Below are positions 51,402-61,218 of a stretch of 64,000 nt of DNA, piece after piece. The stretch comes from Cryobacterium sp. Y11 (GTDB lineage Bacteria > Actinomycetota > Actinomycetes > Actinomycetales > Microbacteriaceae), in NCBI RefSeq assembly GCF_002929535.1, contig NZ_PJJO01000059.1, forward strand, positions 186,001 to 250,000, given 5' to 3'. The position numbers were made by a program, and so were the translations under genes. The notes beneath the pieces are model-generated. The model was not told where the DNA came from. It saw only the letters and a list, made by a program, of their open reading frames with translations, and searched no databases. The number at the start of each line of letters is the position of its first letter. The stretch's first letter is position 1.

Positions 51402-52673
51402 TTACCGTCTGCCCTCGGTTACGAGATTCGCCGGTTCATTTTTATTTCTGGTCCCGCCAGAAAAGAGCACCAAGGCACCCATCAGGGCGACCGTGATTGC
51501 GATCGTAATCACTGCCACTGTAGTCGTACCGGTTGCACTCGCGACGCCGAAAACTAGCATGCCGGCGGGGATGCCCACTGTGTTCACTATTTGGTCACGC
51601 GCGGCGAAAGTATGTACACGAACCTCGTTGCCGATCGATTGCCCCAAAGTATCCCATCGAATTCCCGAGAGAGTAGTCAGCGCGGAACCAATGAAACCTG
51701 CAGTCCAAATCGCTACGGGTATGGGGACGAAGAGGAAAAACAGCAACTGCAGTGCGATACCCACGCAGCACAAGAGCTGCAGATACTTCCACGGAACCCG
51801 TTTCAGAACACCTAGCAGCGACGATGTCGACCCAAGTAGCGATCCCACAGCCATGCATGCCGCAGTCACCGCCCAGGTCTGTGGAGAGTTTCTGTCAATT
51901 ACCAGGGTCGGCCCCGCGGTGCCCAGGAGCCCGATCGTGAGCGCAACAAAAAGCCAGGTAATGAGCCCCATGTTCACCCAACGTGGAAGATTCGTGCGAA
52001 TCCGTTCTGTCTTCACTATTTCTTCGTCGGAAGATAACGCTCTGACTTCGACAGATGCGGGAATGCGCACACCCGCAAGTAATATAATCCCGATCAGAAA
52101 ACCGACCGCATCAATAAGAAGCACCGCATTGAATCCGAGCAGTAACACCACAACTGATCCGGCTAGCGGCCCGGAAATGGCGAAAGCATCGCCCAGAATA
52201 GACAACCACGCATTCGCCTGCCCGTGGTATTGAGTAGGAACGATGCGGGGAATCGCCGTGAATCTCGCTGGTTGAAAGAAGGACGTTGCGATCCCGTATA
52301 CAGCCGACGAAACAGCCATCGCGACGATGGCCGGCCCCGGACCGTCACTTGCAACCCCGCCAAATACCAGCCAGGCAAGCAAACCAGCCTGCGCGAAAAA
52401 TCGCACAATATCGGAGCCGATCATTATGCGAACCGGGTTACGTGCTGGTGCAGATCGCTGCACTACTAACATGCCTACGAAACGACCTCCCCACAACGAA
52501 AGCAGAACTGCCGTTAGGCCCCAACCAGACGGCTCAATCCTGAGGCTTTCCAGCGTGAACGCAATAGGAATGAGTGACCCGCCCAAGCCCGATACAAAAG
52601 CAGCCGAAACGAGTCTGCGAAACCCATCGAGGCGGAAGGGATGAAAAGTGCTCACGCTCAGCGAATACGGCAA
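51402..52673 (-). CDS. MFS exporter (MFS_3 / EntS-like drug efflux family)
   Basis: The 423-residue protein has twelve hydrophobic spans. The start LDGFRRLVSAAFVSGLGGSLIPIAFTL and the central ATSFFQPARFTAIPRIVPTQYHGQANAWLSILGDAFAISGPLAGS match MFS_3 exporters of macrolides or siderophores. The start is TTG (52671-52673) with GGGGGTCAGGA upstream. Codon use is visibly more AT-rich than in the housekeeping genes, suggesting transfer. It is convergent with rsgA with no gap. Confidence 0.85.
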   Translation of the reverse strand: MPYSLSVSTFHPFRLDGFRRLVSAAFVSGLGGSLIPIAFTLESLRIEPSGWGLTAVLLSLWGGRFVGMLVVQRSAPARNPVRIMIGSDIVRFFAQAGLLAWLVFGGVASDGPGPAIVAMAVSSAVYGIATSFFQPARFTAIPRIVPTQYHGQANAWLSILGDAFAISGPLAGSVVVLLLGFNAVLLIDAVGFLIGIILLAGVRIPASVEVRALSSDEEIVKTERIRTNLPRWVNMGLITWLFVALTIGLLGTAGPTLVIDRNSPQTWAVTAACMAVGSLLGSTSSLLGVLKRVPWKYLQLLCCVGIALQLLFFLFVPIPVAIWTAGFIGSALTTLSGIRWDTLGQSIGNEVRVHTFAARDQIVNTVGIPAGMLVFGVASATGTTTVAVITIAITVALMGALVLFSGGTRNKNEPANLVTEGRR

Positions 52674-52929
52674 TCCTGACCCCCGTGATCACTTCGATAT
52701 GATCTTGAATTGTTTGCGCATACGGAACGTAATTGTTCATATGATTGGATACACTGTAGCGCCCTATAGCTCCCCGTCGAACGAGAGACCACAGAGAGCT
52801 TGAGCTTCGCGCATTCTTTGGGCGATATCGGAACCCTCTGGCCACGTGACGACTTCACGTGCCCGGGGCTGGACAAGGACAGTGGGGATGCGTTCCGGTA
52901 TGTCGGATCTGTGCGGTTTTGGAGCGGTT
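52674..52929. other. AT-rich intergenic region upstream of the MFS gene
   Basis: No gene seen. The AT-rich part 52690-52765 includes GGAACGTAATTGTTC, a partial inverted repeat (GAAC, 6-nt gap, GTTC), and is the likely promoter/operator zone of the leftward MFS gene. Confidence 0.4.
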
Positions 52930-53345
52930 CGGGCTGTTGATTTGGCCCAGTTTGCAATGGTATTTGACTATCCTAAGCGCGGTAAGAGCTGGGGTGGGAA
53001 GATGAACCTGATGACGATACAACCTCCCCGTCTATTCGCTCCGGTAGGCAACGCCACGCACGTTGGCGCTGCTGTGGACACGGTCGAGGATGTCGACGGC
53101 TGGCAGGTGTTTGTGCACGGCACGTTGTTCCTTGCCTGGGACACCGATGATATGCCACGGTTAGTGGCTAATCCTGCCCAGGAGAAAGTGAAACTGGGGC
53201 GGAGCCGGCCCGGGCAGCAGATCCTGGACCAGGAGATGAAACGCTTCACCCACAGCATCCGCATGGCCGCCGTCAACACCGCCGACACGCTCGCCCGAGA
53301 GATCCGCACCAACACCGGATTCCAGCGCGCCGACCGCGAATCCCC
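52930..53345 (+). pseudogene. Remnant of a transposase-like gene
   Basis: An open frame here encodes FDYPKRGKSWGGKMNLMTIQPPRLFAPVG followed by RPGQQILDQEMKRFTHSIRMAAVNTADTLAREIRTNTGFQRADRE. The second part resembles the late region of large putative transposases in actinobacteria, in which RFTH-RMA-YNA and YARADDEA stand in the same order. There is no start signal, no full-length domain and no terminal repeats. The frame then breaks off just before an AT-rich stretch. Its presence supports mobile-element activity in this island. Confidence 0.45.
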
Positions 53346-53422
53346 TATCAGAACCCCTGGTGTTGAGGGTATAACACGCAACATAATCACAGGTTTCGTA
53401 AAAATAAATAGCGGTGAAAACG

Positions 53423-54679
53423 ATGCAGAGTAGCGAGAAACGGAGGGTGTCTAATAAACGAACGTTTATTGGGATTGCTGCAGTTAATCAATTTGGTAAC
53501 TGGTTGACTTTTCTCTCGGTCATCGTGTTTGCGCAGCAATCATATGGCTCAGCAGCAAGCGCTCTGATATTCCTGGCGCAAACGGTTCCGGCACTACTTG
53601 CGGCCCGCTCAATCAGCGACCGTATTCCTGTAAGGTACACCCGGCGTGCTTGGATACTGGGACAGGTTACTCTGGCCGGAATCACGCTAGGAATAGCGGT
53701 TACGTATCACTATTTTGCTGCGATTCTTGCTTATGTAGCCATTTCGATGATGATTCGTGCTGTTCTCAATCCACTGTATATGGCACTTCTTGTGGAGTCC
53801 GTTCCGCAGCCCCAACGACAATCGACGATGACGGGGGTTGGTGCAGCGGGTTCTATTGCGGTCGTGGTCTCTCCCGCTGTAGGGGGCTTGCTGCTGGCCA
53901 CCGTGGGGCCGACCTACTTGTTCTTACTTGACGCCGCAACCTTCGTAGCTGTCAGCCTCTGGATGCTGACAGCCAAAGGGGTCCAGTCCCCGAAGAGCGG
54001 TAACCCACCAACAAATCGCTGGTGGAGTGGTTTGCCGTCTCCACGTGCTCTAGCTCGTGCGCCAGGCCTGGCGAATCGGCACGTTTGGGGTTTCCCGGCG
54101 TTGACTGCCTGGATCTTCTTGCTTCTCGTGGGGGCATTGTTGAATGCACTTGAAACACCCTTTAGTTTCACCATAATTCAGGTATCTGAAGCCGAGTTTG
54201 GTTGGATCTTGGCATGTTTTGGCGCTGGTGGCTTGTTGGTACTTATTGCCTCACTGTTTTCTGAGGTCAAGCTACTGCGACCCAATCTCGCGGTGGTGGG
54301 GTATGCCGTTGGACTCCTCGTGTGGATGGTATTACCCACTGCTGGGCCGTATCTTGGTTTCTTCATCGCGGGGCTCTCCGCAGCAACTCTTTCCGGCTGG
54401 GTACGAGCCTCGGTGGACGCGTGGTCTCAAACAAACAATGTTGACGCCAAGCTGGTGTGGGGTTGGGCCAATCAGTCCACACTTTTCGTGAATTTAGTCA
54501 GCTACGTCCTAGCTTCCGTTCTCTTTGGTTTAGGGCTTTCCCCGATCTATCTTGCAGCACTGCTCTTTCTCGCATTCATACCGTTGGCAGTATCTGTTCA
54601 TAGGCAGCGTCCTGAGCTGGCCGATGTATGGGGAATGCGGAGGAATGCAGCCCGCGCGCGCCATAGGCTGTCTCCATGA
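53423..54679 (+). CDS. MFS exporter, second of the island
   Basis: The 418-residue protein has twelve hydrophobic spans (FIGIAAVNQFGNWLTFLSVIVFAQQSYG; MIRAVLNPLYMALLVESVPQPQRQSTMTGVGAAGSIAVVVSPAVGGLLLATVG). It belongs to the MFS_3-type exporters, probably for a drug or peptide-like compound. The ATG at 53423 has GCGGTGA before it; a GTG at 53414 is an alternative. The gene is AT-rich for this genome. It overlaps the following gene by 4 nt, though that gene looks native, so the coupling may be accidental. Confidence 0.83.
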   Translation: MQSSEKRRVSNKRTFIGIAAVNQFGNWLTFLSVIVFAQQSYGSAASALIFLAQTVPALLAARSISDRIPVRYTRRAWILGQVTLAGITLGIAVTYHYFAAILAYVAISMMIRAVLNPLYMALLVESVPQPQRQSTMTGVGAAGSIAVVVSPAVGGLLLATVGPTYLFLLDAATFVAVSLWMLTAKGVQSPKSGNPPTNRWWSGLPSPRALARAPGLANRHVWGFPALTAWIFLLLVGALLNALETPFSFTIIQVSEAEFGWILACFGAGGLLVLIASLFSEVKLLRPNLAVVGYAVGLLVWMVLPTAGPYLGFFIAGLSAATLSGWVRASVDAWSQTNNVDAKLVWGWANQSTLFVNLVSYVLASVLFGLGLSPIYLAALLFLAFIPLAVSVHRQRPELADVWGMRRNAARARHRLSP

Positions 54680-55515
54680 CAGACAGCGCGCTCATCGGCC
54701 CCGTCGCCGCACCGGGTCTGCATGTCATGAGTTTCAACATCCGTCGACGCCTGCCGCACCTCAACCCGCGCAGCCCCGATCGGTGGGTGCACCGGCATCC
54801 GCTTCTGAAACGATTGCTCGAGCTGGAACAGCCCGCGCTGATCGGCGTGCAAGAAGCACTGTTCGACCAGGCGAACTTCGTGCGTCACGCGCTCGGCGAT
54901 CGTTACCGCTCGATCGGTTATGGCCGGGAAGCAAACAGGGGCGGGGAAGGTTGCCCAATCGTCTACGATTCCCATCGTCTGCGCGTGCTCACATGGAAGC
55001 AGACGGCCCTCTCCGCCACACCGTCGCAACCGGGCTCCACCTCGTGGGGCAACCGCACTCCGCGCGTCGTCGTTGAGGCGTCCTTTCGCGACATGGCCAC
55101 CGGCACCGAGTTTCGGGCCGTGAACACGCACTTTGACCACCGCTCCCGCACCTCGCGGCTGCGATCCGCCGACGTGCTTCGACAAATTGTGGCCGCATCA
55201 TTGCTGCCCACCATCGCGACCGGCGATTTCAATACGGATGCGAATACCGCCCCCTATCACCGTCTCACCGACCACGGTCTCCTGCTCGATACCTGGAACA
55301 CAGCAGAAAAGCGCCTCACCGACGAGTGGGGAACGTTTCTGAACTATCGCCCGCCGCGGCGCAATCTCAAACGCATCGACTGGCTCCTCGTCACGCCCGG
55401 CGTCACCGTGCTGACGGCGGCCATTAACGTGAAGCGCTATGGGGGCGGCTGGCCGTCGGACCACGCCGCGATACAGGCCGTCGTGAATCTTGCCGGCGTC
55501 GCCTCCGCGGCTTGA
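54676..55515 (+). CDS. Endonuclease/exonuclease/phosphatase-fold protein
   Basis: The 279-residue EEP-superfamily protein has LHVMSFNIRRRLPHLNP, the catalytic Glu in IGVQEALFDQ, FRAVNTHFDHRS, TIATGDFNTDANT and a final WPSDHAAIQAVVN with catalytic His. It fits secreted or cytosolic phosphoesterases acting on DNA, sphingolipid or inositol-type substrates; no signal peptide is seen. The ATG overlaps the MFS stop. It is the first gene right of the foreign-looking block that again carries GCATCCG words. Confidence 0.85.
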   Translation: MTDSALIGPVAAPGLHVMSFNIRRRLPHLNPRSPDRWVHRHPLLKRLLELEQPALIGVQEALFDQANFVRHALGDRYRSIGYGREANRGGEGCPIVYDSHRLRVLTWKQTALSATPSQPGSTSWGNRTPRVVVEASFRDMATGTEFRAVNTHFDHRSRTSRLRSADVLRQIVAASLLPTIATGDFNTDANTAPYHRLTDHGLLLDTWNTAEKRLTDEWGTFLNYRPPRRNLKRIDWLLVTPGVTVLTAAINVKRYGGGWPSDHAAIQAVVNLAGVASAA

Positions 55516-55814
55516 GAGGTGACTGAGCGCTGACCGGTGCGGGGTTAGGTCAGTCGTGCAGCACGAGCCGCATGCCAGTGACGCTCCCGATTCGTGACAC
55601 CAGAGCGGTGCAGACCGCGCGTTTTGGCCTTCCAGCTGCTTGAGCTATGAACCCTAACTCGTCGTCACTATAGCTCTCAGTGAGGTTATGGGTGAGGCCA
55701 CAGTGAGCAGGTGAGCGATGGGCATTGACGTCTAGAAACCGCAAAACCCGAGGCCTCGCCCTGCGAGATCTCCCAGGGTCTGCTTCTAGCACCACCGCGA
55801 GGGGTCAACCACCG
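55516..55814. other. Intergenic region with no recognised gene
   Basis: A minus-strand frame ending at 55550 encodes a tail with ELGFIAQAAGRPKRAVCTALVSRIGSVTG that looks protein-like, but it has no start signal or known family. It may be a remnant. Confidence 0.35.
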
Positions 55815-56489
55815 CTAGCACGTGATTTGGGGGCGGTCGAGGTGCGGGCGATAGCCCTGGTGGGTGGCCCAGTCGAGCCAGTTCGCTGGCATCCAGCTTC
55901 CGTCGCGTAGCTGGGGATGGTGGGGGTGCCGACGCAGCGCCCAGAGCACGAAGACGAGTTCTGACCATTCGGAGGTCAGTCGCCAGGTGACCGGGCCAGA
56001 CGTTGACCGCGCCTGCATAATGACCACGTTGAATCCCACGACCTGCATCAGGTCAACCGAGTCCCAGGTCCAGGGGTAGAGCCCCTGCATGGTCTGGATG
56101 TAGAAGCCCTCGCTCGTGACGAAGAGCGTGCCGCCGAACAGTGGTCGCCAGGCCTGCTGCGCGTCGGCGGCGGCCTGGTTGCGCCGGGACGCGTTGCCGG
56201 CCGCGCTCGCCGCTAGCGTTCCGGCTGCCAAGGCGAGGCCGAACGGTCCAGCGCCCCAGACGAATGTCGAGGACCGCTCGTAGGAGCCGTTGCCAGCTGC
56301 ATAGAAGGAGTCCACGAACAGGTTGCCCGCCGCCAAAGCGATCTCGCCGCCGGCCAGCGGAAAGAGGGTCTCGATACGGTGCTCGGGCGTCCGCCCCTGC
56401 ACCGTGTCGGAGACGATGTGGCACGTGGTCCAGAGGGATGTGTCTGCGGGCAGCCACGAACGCTTCCGGGGGTGTGAAAGAGGGGGCAC
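55815..56489 (-). CDS. Hypothetical protein, 224 residues
   Basis: Not recognised. Residues about 48-100 contain a mildly hydrophobic Gly/Ala-rich stretch (FPLAGGEIALAAGNLFVDSFYAAGNG, GAGPFGLALAAGTLAASAAGNASRRNQAAADAQQAW). The second half is Trp-rich (GFYIQTMQGLYPWTWDSVDLMQVVGFNVV, SEWSELVFVLWALRRHPHHPQL), suggesting a PH-like or YqeB-like beta domain. I take GTG 56487-56489 as start because TATGGT lies 6 nt upstream; a longer reading from 56597 would overlap the next gene's start. Confidence 0.6.
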   Translation of the reverse strand: MPPLSHPRKRSWLPADTSLWTTCHIVSDTVQGRTPEHRIETLFPLAGGEIALAAGNLFVDSFYAAGNGSYERSSTFVWGAGPFGLALAAGTLAASAAGNASRRNQAAADAQQAWRPLFGGTLFVTSEGFYIQTMQGLYPWTWDSVDLMQVVGFNVVIMQARSTSGPVTWRLTSEWSELVFVLWALRRHPHHPQLRDGSWMPANWLDWATHQGYRPHLDRPQITC

Positions 56490-56495
56490 CCTCGA

Positions 56496-56501
56496 ACCAT
56501 A
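56496..56501 (-). promoter_or_regulatory. -10 box of leaderless hypothetical gene
   Basis: TATGGT on the minus strand, 6 nt before the GTG at 56489. This decides the start of the hypothetical protein. Confidence 0.45.
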
Positions 56502-56595
56502 GCGCTGGTAGCCGGCCACAGGCACGCGCTGTTCAGCGCGTCGGAGCGAGGATATGCTGGGCGCATCGTGCTCGGGCCAGAAAGCGGGAGAAGTC

Positions 56596-56994
56596 ATGTC
56601 TGATCCATTGAACCAGCCGGAGCAGCCCGTTCCGCCGCACCCGGTGCAGTACCAGCAGAACGGCTACTCGCCGACGGGCTACTCACAGTACGCCGCACCA
56701 ATCGCCTATCAGCCGGTGTTTGTCACCCCGGCCAGCACGGGATTGAGTGTCACCTCGCTCGTGCTCGGCCTCGTCTCCATCTTCTTCGGCTTCACCTTTC
56801 TCGTTCCACTGGGGGCCCTGATCTTCGGACTCATCGCGCTCAAGCGTGAGCCAGGCGGTAAAGGGATGGCGATCGCCGGCATCGTGATCGGCGCAGCGTT
56901 CATGCTGTTCTGGTTGGCCTTCGGCGGAGCCATCCTGGCCCTGTTCTTCGGCATGATGTCGGCCGTAATGTCGGCCGGCACGGTTTCCGGGTAA
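56596..56994 (+). CDS. DUF4190-type small membrane protein
   Basis: The 132-residue protein has a Pro/Gln/Tyr-rich cytoplasmic leader (about 1-48, with two YSPTGYSQY-like repeats). Two membrane spans follow, separated by a basic GLIALKREPGGKGMA loop, the DUF4190 pattern of actinobacteria. The ATG at 56596 follows GGGAGAAG. Function unknown. Confidence 0.75.
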   Translation: MSDPLNQPEQPVPPHPVQYQQNGYSPTGYSQYAAPIAYQPVFVTPASTGLSVTSLVLGLVSIFFGFTFLVPLGALIFGLIALKREPGGKGMAIAGIVIGAAFMLFWLAFGGAILALFFGMMSAVMSAGTVSG

Positions 56995-57168
56995 CGGCTC
57001 AGGCGGGATCCGCTCAGCTTGCCGACGGCTGTAGTCTGCCGCGGCACGCTCCCGGGCGCCGATTTGGGATCACGCCGATGAACGCGGTGGGGTCTAGGCC
57101 AGAGCGCTGAGCTACCGTATAACTGTGCCCGTGGGGCCAGGCAAGCGCTCGTTTCAGTGACACGACGT

Positions 57169-57251
57169 GTTCACCCGTCGTTTACCCGAGTCGCCATGAT
57201 TGTTGGCGCGGACTGCCTAACCTTGCAGAACGTAATGCCCTCGAGTTCACC
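57169..57251 (+). promoter_or_regulatory. PHO-box-like direct repeats upstream of the phosphonatase-like gene
   Basis: GTTCACCCGTC (57169-57179) is followed directly by GTTTACCCGAG (57180-57190): two 11-bp units matching the PhoP box of Streptomyces (GTTCACC repeats). A further GTTCACC is at 57245-57251. A TAACCT -10-like word is at 57218-57223. The rest of 56995-57341 has no gene. Phosphate-starvation control is inferred from this match. Confidence 0.6.
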
Positions 57252-57341
57252 TCATGGCGGCGACCACGGCAATCGGAATGACGACCGGTCGCGGCGTTGC
57301 CATAGTCTGCGAATCACCCCACCTCTTCTGAAAGGCATTTC

Positions 57342-58088
57342 ATGAGTACAGCACCCCTCACTTCTGACTTCGATCTTGACGAATTCGACCCGGAAGACGT
57401 CGACGTTGAGCTCGTCGTCTTCGACATGGCCGGCACCACTGTGAGCGACGATGGACTCGTCGAACGGGCGTTCGTGCTCGCCGCCCAGCGCAGCGGCATC
57501 GCCGACACCTCGGATGCGCTTGAAGAGGCCGTGGCGTTTGTACGTGAAACCATGGGCCAGTCCAAACTCGAAGTCTTTCGCGAGCTGACCGACTCCGAAG
57601 AAGCGGCCGTCGAGGCGACGACCGCTTTCGAAACCGCCTACAGCGAACTCGTCGAACGCGTCGGCGTCACCGAAGTTCTCGGCGCGGCCGATCTGTTTCA
57701 GGAGCTCCGTGATGCTGGAGTGAAGGTGGCCCTGGTCACCGGATTCTCCCGCGCCACCCAGGACGCCCTCATCGACATGCTTGGCTGGAGGGATCTCATC
57801 GACGTCAGCCTGTGTCCGGTCGAAGCCGGTCGCGGACGCCCCTACCCCGACCTGCCGCTCACCGCGCTGTTGCGTACAGGGACCTCGAGCGTCGCAGCCA
57901 TGGTCGTCGTCGGCGACACCGCGAGCGACATGCTCTCCGGCCTGAGTGCTGGCGCCGGCCTCGTGGTCGGTGTGCGCACCGGAACCCACGACACCGAGAC
58001 CCTCGAAGATGCCGGTGCCGACGTTGTTATCGACAGCGTGGCCGATCTCGCCGAACTGCTCGGCCTGCGTGGGGACGCGATCGAGTAG
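57342..58088 (+). CDS. Phosphonatase-like HAD hydrolase
   Basis: The 248-residue HAD hydrolase has an acidic leader (DFDLDEFDPEDVDVE), then motif I VFDMAGTTVSDDGLVERAF, motif II VTGFSRATQDALID and motif IV VVGDTASDMLSGLSAGAG. The MAGTT nucleophile motif is that of PhnX-type phosphonatases, but the cap Lys needed for Schiff-base chemistry is not evident, as in the phosphonatase-like subgroup (TIGR03351, from memory). It is paired with the dehydrogenase at 58091 and preceded by PHO-box-like repeats, supporting a role in phosphonate use. Confidence 0.83.
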   Translation: MSTAPLTSDFDLDEFDPEDVDVELVVFDMAGTTVSDDGLVERAFVLAAQRSGIADTSDALEEAVAFVRETMGQSKLEVFRELTDSEEAAVEATTAFETAYSELVERVGVTEVLGAADLFQELRDAGVKVALVTGFSRATQDALIDMLGWRDLIDVSLCPVEAGRGRPYPDLPLTALLRTGTSSVAAMVVVGDTASDMLSGLSAGAGLVVGVRTGTHDTETLEDAGADVVIDSVADLAELLGLRGDAIE

Positions 58089-58090
58089 TC

Positions 58091-59329
58091 ATGATAGAAA
58101 ACAACCCGCACGCGAGGCCTTCCGAGAGCGCACCGGTCGCGACAGAAGCGCCCGGTGGGCTGTTTCCGGCCAGCGGATACCGACGCGGGCGCGAGGTCGT
58201 GTTGCCACGCGCTGCCGAGGCCATGGTCTGGTCGGGAGTTGGCCTGCCGTTGGAGAGCGTCGCGGTGCCGGGCGTGTTGCTGCGGCCCGGCGATGTGCTG
58301 GTCGAGGTCGAATTGGCCACGGTCTGCGGCTCCGACGTGCACACGGCGTTGGGTCACCGTTCGGCGGCAAAGCCGCTCGTGCTCGGTCACGAGCAGGTCG
58401 GCCGCATCGTCGCGACCGGGGAGCAGGCATATGCCGCAAATGGAATGCCCCTGCGGGCGGGGCAGCGAGTGGTCTGGTCGGTCGCCGTGAGCTGCGGAAC
58501 CTGCCAGCGCTGCCGTCGCGGCCTGCCCCAAGAATGCGGCGACCTGGCCCAATACGGCCACGAACGGATGCAGCGGGGCTGGGAACTCAGCGGGGGCTTC
58601 GCTACCCACGTGCAGGTGCGATCCGGCACCGCGATCATCGTCGTCGATGAGCTCGTCCCGGCGTCGGTATTGGCGCCAGCCTCCGGCGCGACCGCGACGG
58701 TCGTTGCGGCATTGGGGGCGGCATCCGCTCTCGTGCCACTCGCCGGCGCGACGGTATTGGTGACCGGTGCGGGGATGCTGGGCGTGACGGCCTGCGCGAT
58801 GGCGACGGATGCCGGTGCTCTGGTGGTGGTCAGCGACCCGGATGCCATAAGACGGCAACTCGCGCTCGCCTTCGGCGCTGCAGCCGTTGCCGACCCGAGC
58901 GCGCCGTGCGAGTCGCCAACCGGGGTCGCCAGTGTACTCGCCGCGCTGCAGGACGCCGGCGCGGCTGAGCCCACGATCGCGCTCGAATTGAGCGGTGCCC
59001 GGTCAGCGGTGCAGACCACTATCGACCTGATCGGCACCGGCGGGGTGGTGGTATTGGTCGGCAGCGTATCGCCGGGGGAGCACGTTGCGCTTGACCCCGA
59101 GTCGATCGTGCGCCGACTCATCACGCTGCGCGGCGTGCACAACTACACACCCGGAGATCTGCAGACGGCGGTGGACTATCTCAGGGGGGCGTGGCACCGG
59201 CATCCGTTTTCAGCACTCGTTGGCACGACCTTTCCCCTCGAAAAAGCGGATGCTGCCCTCGCGCTGGCCGCAACCGCCCGTTACCCCCGCGTCGGCATCG
59301 CCCCGCAGCCCCCAGCCACTCTCGGCTGA
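58091..59329 (+). CDS. Zinc-type alcohol dehydrogenase, phosphonate-catabolism-associated type
   Basis: The 412-residue MDR-family dehydrogenase has CGSDVHTALGH (catalytic Zn Cys), LGHEQVGRIVATG, structural zinc cysteines in VSCGTCQRCRRGLPQECGD, the ASGATATVVAAL substrate region and the VLVTGAGMLGVTA nucleotide motif. It resembles the group proposed to act in phosphonate catabolism (TIGR03366, from memory). It starts 2 nt after the HAD gene stop, so the two form an operon. No phosphonate transporter genes follow, so the set is incomplete here. Confidence 0.8.
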   Translation: MIENNPHARPSESAPVATEAPGGLFPASGYRRGREVVLPRAAEAMVWSGVGLPLESVAVPGVLLRPGDVLVEVELATVCGSDVHTALGHRSAAKPLVLGHEQVGRIVATGEQAYAANGMPLRAGQRVVWSVAVSCGTCQRCRRGLPQECGDLAQYGHERMQRGWELSGGFATHVQVRSGTAIIVVDELVPASVLAPASGATATVVAALGAASALVPLAGATVLVTGAGMLGVTACAMATDAGALVVVSDPDAIRRQLALAFGAAAVADPSAPCESPTGVASVLAALQDAGAAEPTIALELSGARSAVQTTIDLIGTGGVVVLVGSVSPGEHVALDPESIVRRLITLRGVHNYTPGDLQTAVDYLRGAWHRHPFSALVGTTFPLEKADAALALAATARYPRVGIAPQPPATLG

Positions 59330-60155
<826 letters not shown>

Positions 60156-60161
60156 GCACGG

Positions 60162-60857
60162 CTACACCCCGACGAGCGCCCGCGTAATCACCGAGGTAAA
60201 GAACGTGAGGCCATCGACGCCGCTCGCCATGGCTTCTGCTGTGTCTGGCCCGAACCCGGCCTCGACGGCGTGCTCGGGGTGCGGCATCAGGCCGACGACG
60301 TTGCCGCGGGTGTTGCTCACCCCGGCGATGTCGTTCAGCGAACCGTTCGGGTTGCCGAGGTACCGGGCCACGATGCGGCCCTCGCCCTCGAGCGCCTTGA
60401 GGGTCTCGGCGGAGGCTATGAACGAACCCTCGCCGTTCTTCAGCGGAATGACGATCTCCGCGTTGGCTTCGAACCCGTTGGTCCAGTCGCTCGAGTTGTT
60501 TTCGATGCGCAGGCCTTGGTCGCGGCAGATGAACCGGCCCTGTTCGTTCCGAATAAGTCCGCCGTCGAGCAGGTGGGCCTCGGTGAGCATCTGAAAGCCG
60601 TTGCAGATGCCGAGAACCGGCATGCCCTTATTCGCGGCGTCGATGACCTCGGTCATGATCGGCGAGAGGCTCGCGATGGCGCCGGCCCGTAGATAATCGC
60701 CGTAGCTGAACCCGCCGGGCAGCACCAGGGCGTCGACGCCGTGCAGGTCATGGTCGCCGTGCCAGAGTGCTACGGCATCGGCGCCGGCCAGGCGAATCGC
60801 GCGCGCGGCGTCGCGATCGTCGAGCGAGCCGGGAAAGGTGACGACGCCGATGCGCAT
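60162..60857 (-). CDS. purQ: Phosphoribosylformylglycinamidine synthase subunit PurQ (glutamine amidotransferase)
   Basis: The 231-residue class I amidotransferase has [19 protein letters not shown], the nucleophile Cys in [25 protein letters not shown], and the His-Glu pair in [11 protein letters not shown]. It feeds ammonia from glutamine to PurL. Length and C-terminus are normal despite the adjacent truncated exporter. The ATG overlaps the purS stop by one base, so purS-purQ are coupled. purL is not adjacent but 16 kb away. Confidence 0.95.
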   Translation of the reverse strand: MRIGVVTFPGSLDDRDAARAIRLAGADAVALWHGDHDLHGVDALVLPGGFSYGDYLRAGAIASLSPIMTEVIDAANKGMPVLGICNGFQMLTEAHLLDGGLIRNEQGRFICRDQGLRIENNSSDWTNGFEANAEIVIPLKNGEGSFIASAETLKALEGEGRIVARYLGNPNGSLNDIAGVSNTRGNVVGLMPHPEHAVEAGFGPDTAEAMASGVDGLTFFTSVITRALVGV

Positions 60858-61141
60858 CAGGCGACCGCTGTCGAGGGCTCGTCTTGCACGTGGATGCCGA
60901 CGACATCCTCGATTACGGAGTTGGACAGCACGGTGTCGGCGAGCTCGCGTACGGCGGCGAGGGTGGCGGTATCCGCGTCGCCGTCGATGGAAATTTCAAA
61001 GCGCTTGCCGACGCGCACACCGGCGACGTTAGCCAGCGCTGGCTGGGTCTGACCGAGGCGACCGAGGGCGCCGGCGACGGCCTTGCCCTGGGGGTCAAGC
61101 AACTCAGCCTTGGGCATTACTTCGACGACGATCGTTGGCAC
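60857..61141 (-). CDS. purS: Phosphoribosylformylglycinamidine synthase subunit PurS
   Basis: The 94-residue protein fits Pur[31 protein letters not shown] at the start, [17 protein letters not shown] in the middle, and [20 protein letters not shown] at the end. It bridges PurL and PurQ and channels ammonia. The GTG start (61139-61141) has GGAG upstream. About 10 residues longer than usual at the C-terminus. Confidence 0.93.
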   Translation of the reverse strand: MPTIVVEVMPKAELLDPQGKAVAGALGRLGQTQPALANVAGVRVGKRFEISIDGDADTATLAAVRELADTVLSNSVIEDVVGIHVQDEPSTAVA

Positions 61142-61218
61142 AGGGCACTCCGCATACAGTCTGGGGGATATAGTCGTGGCAAATCAGTGCAATTCTACAG
61201 GTCGGCCCCGATGCCGCC

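Noticed and set aside
55550..55795. Minus-strand 81-codon frame
   Set aside because: Protein-like tail but no start signal, no family and adjacent to a larger hypothetical gene; left as an unassigned region.
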